Shown piece by piece: positions 5,812 through 7,769 of a stretch of DNA of 7,769 bases. The stretch's first letter is position 1. Every line of letters begins with the position of its first letter. The notes under the pieces were generated by a model, which ran no database searches, had not been told where the DNA came from, and saw only the letters and a list, made by a program, of their open reading frames with translations. A program made the translations under genes and the position numbers. Source of the stretch: Solirubrobacterales bacterium. Its GTDB lineage: Bacteria > Actinomycetota > Thermoleophilia > Solirubrobacterales > Solirubrobacteraceae. The stretch is from positions 1 through 7,769 of the forward strand of contig JAFMRN010000107.1 of assembly GCA_017354065.1 (NCBI GenBank). Reading direction: 5' to 3'.

Positions 5812-6690
5812 ATGATTTCCGCCTTCATCCCGAGCCCGCCGTTCAACGGCATCCACATCTTCGGCCTGTCCTTCCATGTCTACGGGATCATGTACGTGCT
5901 GGCCGTGACCGCGGCGATCCTGATCTCGCGCCACGAGTGGGAGCGCGTCGGCGGTGACCGCGAGCTGATCTATGAGGCCGCCCGCTGGGGTTTCCCGGCC
6001 GGTCTGATCGGCGGGCGCATCTACTTCCTGATCACCACGCCGAGCCAGGTGCCGCCCCACTGGTGGGGGCCCTTCGCGGTCTGGGACGGCGGCCTGGGGA
6101 TCTGGGGCGGGATCGCGGGAGGGGTTGCGGTCGGCATCTGGCGCCTGCGCCGCCAGATGGACTGGCGCGGCGTGAAGCAGTTCCTGAACGTCTGTGCGTC
6201 CTGTCTGCCCGCGGCCCAGGCGATCGGACGGATCGGCAACTACTTCAACCAGGAGCTGTACGGCAAGCCCTCCACGCTGCCCTGGGCCGTACGGATCAAC
6301 GTCGAGCAGAACCCGCCCGACTCCCACTTCAAGGGAGCCCTGGACTACGTCGGCGCCGGCCACGTGTATGCCACCTTCCAGCCGAGCTTCCTCTACGAGA
6401 TGATCTGGGACCTGGCGCTGGCGGCGTTCCTGATCTGGCTCGGCCGCAAGCGCGTGGTCCGCGCCCCCGGGCTGTTCGCGCTGTATGTGGCCGGCTACTG
6501 CGTCTACCGGATCTTCGAGGAGACGATCCGGATTGACTACTCCCAGTACATCCTCGGGATGCGCCTGAACTTCTGGGTCGCGGGGATCGGCACGGTCGCG
6601 GGGATCGCCTGGTTCGCCTGGATCCAGTGGGGTCCCGGAGCTAAGGCCGCTTCAGCAGCGAACGAAACTCCGACCACGGTCGCGCGTTAG
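5812..6690 (+). CDS. lgt: Prolipoprotein diacylglyceryl transferase
   Basis: Transfers a diacylglyceryl group from phosphatidylglycerol to the lipobox cysteine of prolipoproteins, the first step of lipoprotein maturation, in the cytoplasmic membrane. The 292-residue protein has the Lgt signature GRIGNYFNQELYG at 139-151 (R140, N143, N146, E148), the N-terminal YG motif (Y24-G25, in FHVYGIMY) and the C-terminal YRIFEETIRID (232-242). About seven TM segments can be seen, beginning near residue 22. The loop that in E. coli carries the functionally important H103 (FHGG context) here reads GLGIWGG (94-100), with W98 at the His position, as I recall from other actinobacteria. ATG 5812 is the only possible start: the nearest in-frame stop upstream is TGA at 5782 with no GTG, TTG or ATG between. 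No good ribosome site precedes it. The last 50 bases overlap the convergent polX gene. Confidence 0.95.
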   Translation: MISAFIPSPPFNGIHIFGLSFHVYGIMYVLAVTAAILISRHEWERVGGDRELIYEAARWGFPAGLIGGRIYFLITTPSQVPPHWWGPFAVWDGGLGIWGGIAGGVAVGIWRLRRQMDWRGVKQFLNVCASCLPAAQAIGRIGNYFNQELYGKPSTLPWAVRINVEQNPPDSHFKGALDYVGAGHVYATFQPSFLYEMIWDLALAAFLIWLGRKRVVRAPGLFALYVAGYCVYRIFEETIRIDYSQYILGMRLNFWVAGIGTVAGIAWFAWIQWGPGAKAASAANETPTTVAR

Positions 6691-7769
6691 CTATCGCCTC
6701 CGGTCCCAGGCCCGCGCGCCGCGCGGTGGCAACCCCAAAGCGCGCAACACCGAACCCGCCTACCCGGTGTGAGTCGGTGTTGATCGCCAGCGGCAGACCG
6801 GCCTGGGCGGCCGCGCGGGCACGCCCCTCGTTGATGTCGCGGCGCAGCGGGTTGGCGTTGATCTCCAGCAGCGTGCCGTTGGCCAGGCAGGCCTCCAGGA
6901 TCGCGTCAAAGTCCAGCTCGTAGCCCGCGCGCGTGCCCAGCTTGCGACCGCTGAGGTGGCCGATGCAGTGCACGTGCGGATGCTCGACCGCGGCGATGAT
7001 GCGCTTGGTCATATCCACGGCGCTCATCCGGAACGACGTGTGCACGGAGGCGACCACCCAGTCAAGCTGGGCCAGCAGCTCGTCGGGGTAATCGAGGCCC
7101 CCGTTGGGCAGGATGTTGACCTCGCTCCCGGCCAGCAGCTTGATGCCGTCGACCTCGGTCGCTCTGATCTCCGCGATGTGGAAGCGGAGCCGGTCAGCCG
7201 GGACGCCGCCGGCGCTGCCGGGCGAGTGGTCGGTGACCGCGAGGTACTCATAGCCAAAGCCGCGCGCCGCCTCGGCCATCTCCGTCACAGAGGCCTTCCC
7301 GTCTGACGCGCTGGTGTGGGAGTGGAGGTCCCCGCGCAAGTCCTCGACGCTGACCAGGCGCGTGTCCGGCACGCTCAGCTCCGAGCCTTCCCGCAGCTCC
7401 GGCTCGAAGTAGGGAAGCCCGAGCAGCTCGTAGACCTCCTGCTCTGTGGCGCAGCGATGCGTGATGTCCGTGTTGTCATCGAGGATCCCGTACTCGGACA
7501 CGTGCAGCCCGCGCTTGACCGCGTGTTCCCGGACCGCGACGTTGTGTTGCTTGGAGCCGGTCAGATGCTGGAGCACGTTGCCGAACTGATCCTCCTCGAC
7601 GACCCGCAGGTCCACCTCTATCCCGTTGTGTGTCCGCAGGCGCACCGCGTTCGCGCCCGGCGTGGACGCCGTCTCGATCAGGTCGAGCTCGGCCGCGGCC
7701 CGCGTCAGCGCGCCCGGATCCGATGCGGTCGCGACGATGTCCAGGTCCTTCACGGTGTCCGTCCAGCGC
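6641..7769 (-). CDS. polX: PolX-type DNA polymerase/3'-5' exonuclease, C-terminal part (5' end beyond window)
   Basis: Bacterial PolX combines a gap-filling family X polymerase with a PHP-domain 3'-5' exonuclease and acts in base excision repair; full length is about 570 residues, of which some 375 are visible. A GTG at 7753 could be taken as a start, but the frame continues to the edge as RWTDTVKDLDIV, which is the polymerase palm, so the gene is simply cut. Numbering from that GTG: palm aspartates D3 and D5 (DLD) and D48 (IEVDLRV) form the catalytic triad. The PHP domain from about 140 has all nine usual metal ligands: H144, H146, D151, H176, E211, H238, H266, D327 and H329 (in LHSHTSASDG, VTDHS, GSEVN, SVHTS, GHLSGR and NTDSH). 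Both activities therefore look intact. Its C-terminus overlaps lgt tail to tail (6641-6690), leaving no room for a separate terminator. Confidence 0.93.
   Translation of the reverse strand, partial: RWTDTVKDLDIVATASDPGALTRAAAELDLIETASTPGANAVRLRTHNGIEVDLRVVEEDQFGNVLQHLTGSKQHNVAVREHAVKRGLHVSEYGILDDNTDITHRCATEQEVYELLGLPYFEPELREGSELSVPDTRLVSVEDLRGDLHSHTSASDGKASVTEMAEAARGFGYEYLAVTDHSPGSAGGVPADRLRFHIAEIRATEVDGIKLLAGSEVNILPNGGLDYPDELLAQLDWVVASVHTSFRMSAVDMTKRIIAAVEHPHVHCIGHLSGRKLGTRAGYELDFDAILEACLANGTLLEINANPLRRDINEGRARAAAQAGLPLAINTDSHRVGGFGVARFGVATARRAGLGPEAIANARPWSEFRSLLKRP

Noticed and set aside
5653..6363. 236-codon minus-strand open frame opposite the membrane protein gene and lgt
   Set aside because: Runs antisense through the Lgt signature region; composition is typical of a GC-rich shadow frame.
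7751..7753. GTG as the true start of a short PHP-domain protein
   Set aside because: The frame is open to the edge, and the residues before it (RWTDT) continue the family X polymerase palm, so the gene is cut by the window rather than short.
1..7769. Horizontally acquired island, prophage, insertion sequence, CRISPR array or tRNA gene
   Set aside because: GC content and codon style appear even throughout, no transposase or integrase is encoded, and no direct repeats or cloverleaf sequences were seen by eye.

Overview
The window is GC-rich (strongly GC at third codon positions), almost fully coding, and has no mobile elements, CRISPR arrays or RNA genes that I can see. The protein set suggests an actinomycete-grade bacterium: a short MtcA1-type beta-carbonic anhydrase very like mycobacterial Rv1284, an Lgt with the actinobacterial GLGIWGG loop, a DHA2 efflux pump with a C-terminal winged-helix-like extension, and OtsB. 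A deep-branching Actinomycetota lineage such as Thermoleophilia/Solirubrobacterales is my best guess, but this rests on protein style only.

Layout, left to right. (1) 1-919, plus strand: the end of a DUF4442 hotdog-fold (thioesterase-like) gene overlaps the start of a beta-carbonic anhydrase gene by ATGA, so the two are probably translated together. (2) 920-1046: a short convergent intergenic region with nested, mutually exclusive GC-rich hairpins, probably a two-way terminator. (3) 1047-4399, minus strand: a two-gene drug-efflux cassette. A 448-residue regulator made of two complete TetR repressors in tandem overlaps by ATGA a 669-residue, 14-TM DHA2 transporter that carries a MarR-like winged-helix domain at its C-terminus. 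(4) 4400-4430: a 31-bp divergent gap. (5) 4431-6690, plus strand: otsB (trehalose-6-phosphate phosphatase), a four-TM protein of unknown function overlapping otsB by one base (TGATG), then lgt (prolipoprotein diacylglyceryl transferase) after 41 bp that hold a perfect 7-bp hairpin. (6) 6641-7769, minus strand: the C-terminal two thirds of PolX (family X polymerase palm remnant plus full PHP exonuclease domain), running off the right edge and overlapping the 3' end of lgt tail to tail by 50 bp.

Functionally these are separate small modules: an acyl-thioester/CO2 pair, a self-contained efflux-and-sensor cassette, an envelope/osmolyte group (trehalose, unknown membrane protein, lipoprotein lipidation), and a DNA repair gene. 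The most unusual content is the efflux cassette, where three helix-turn-helix type domains sit on two translationally coupled proteins, and the small regulatory structures in the intergenic gaps. I see no clearly novel defence or biosynthetic system.
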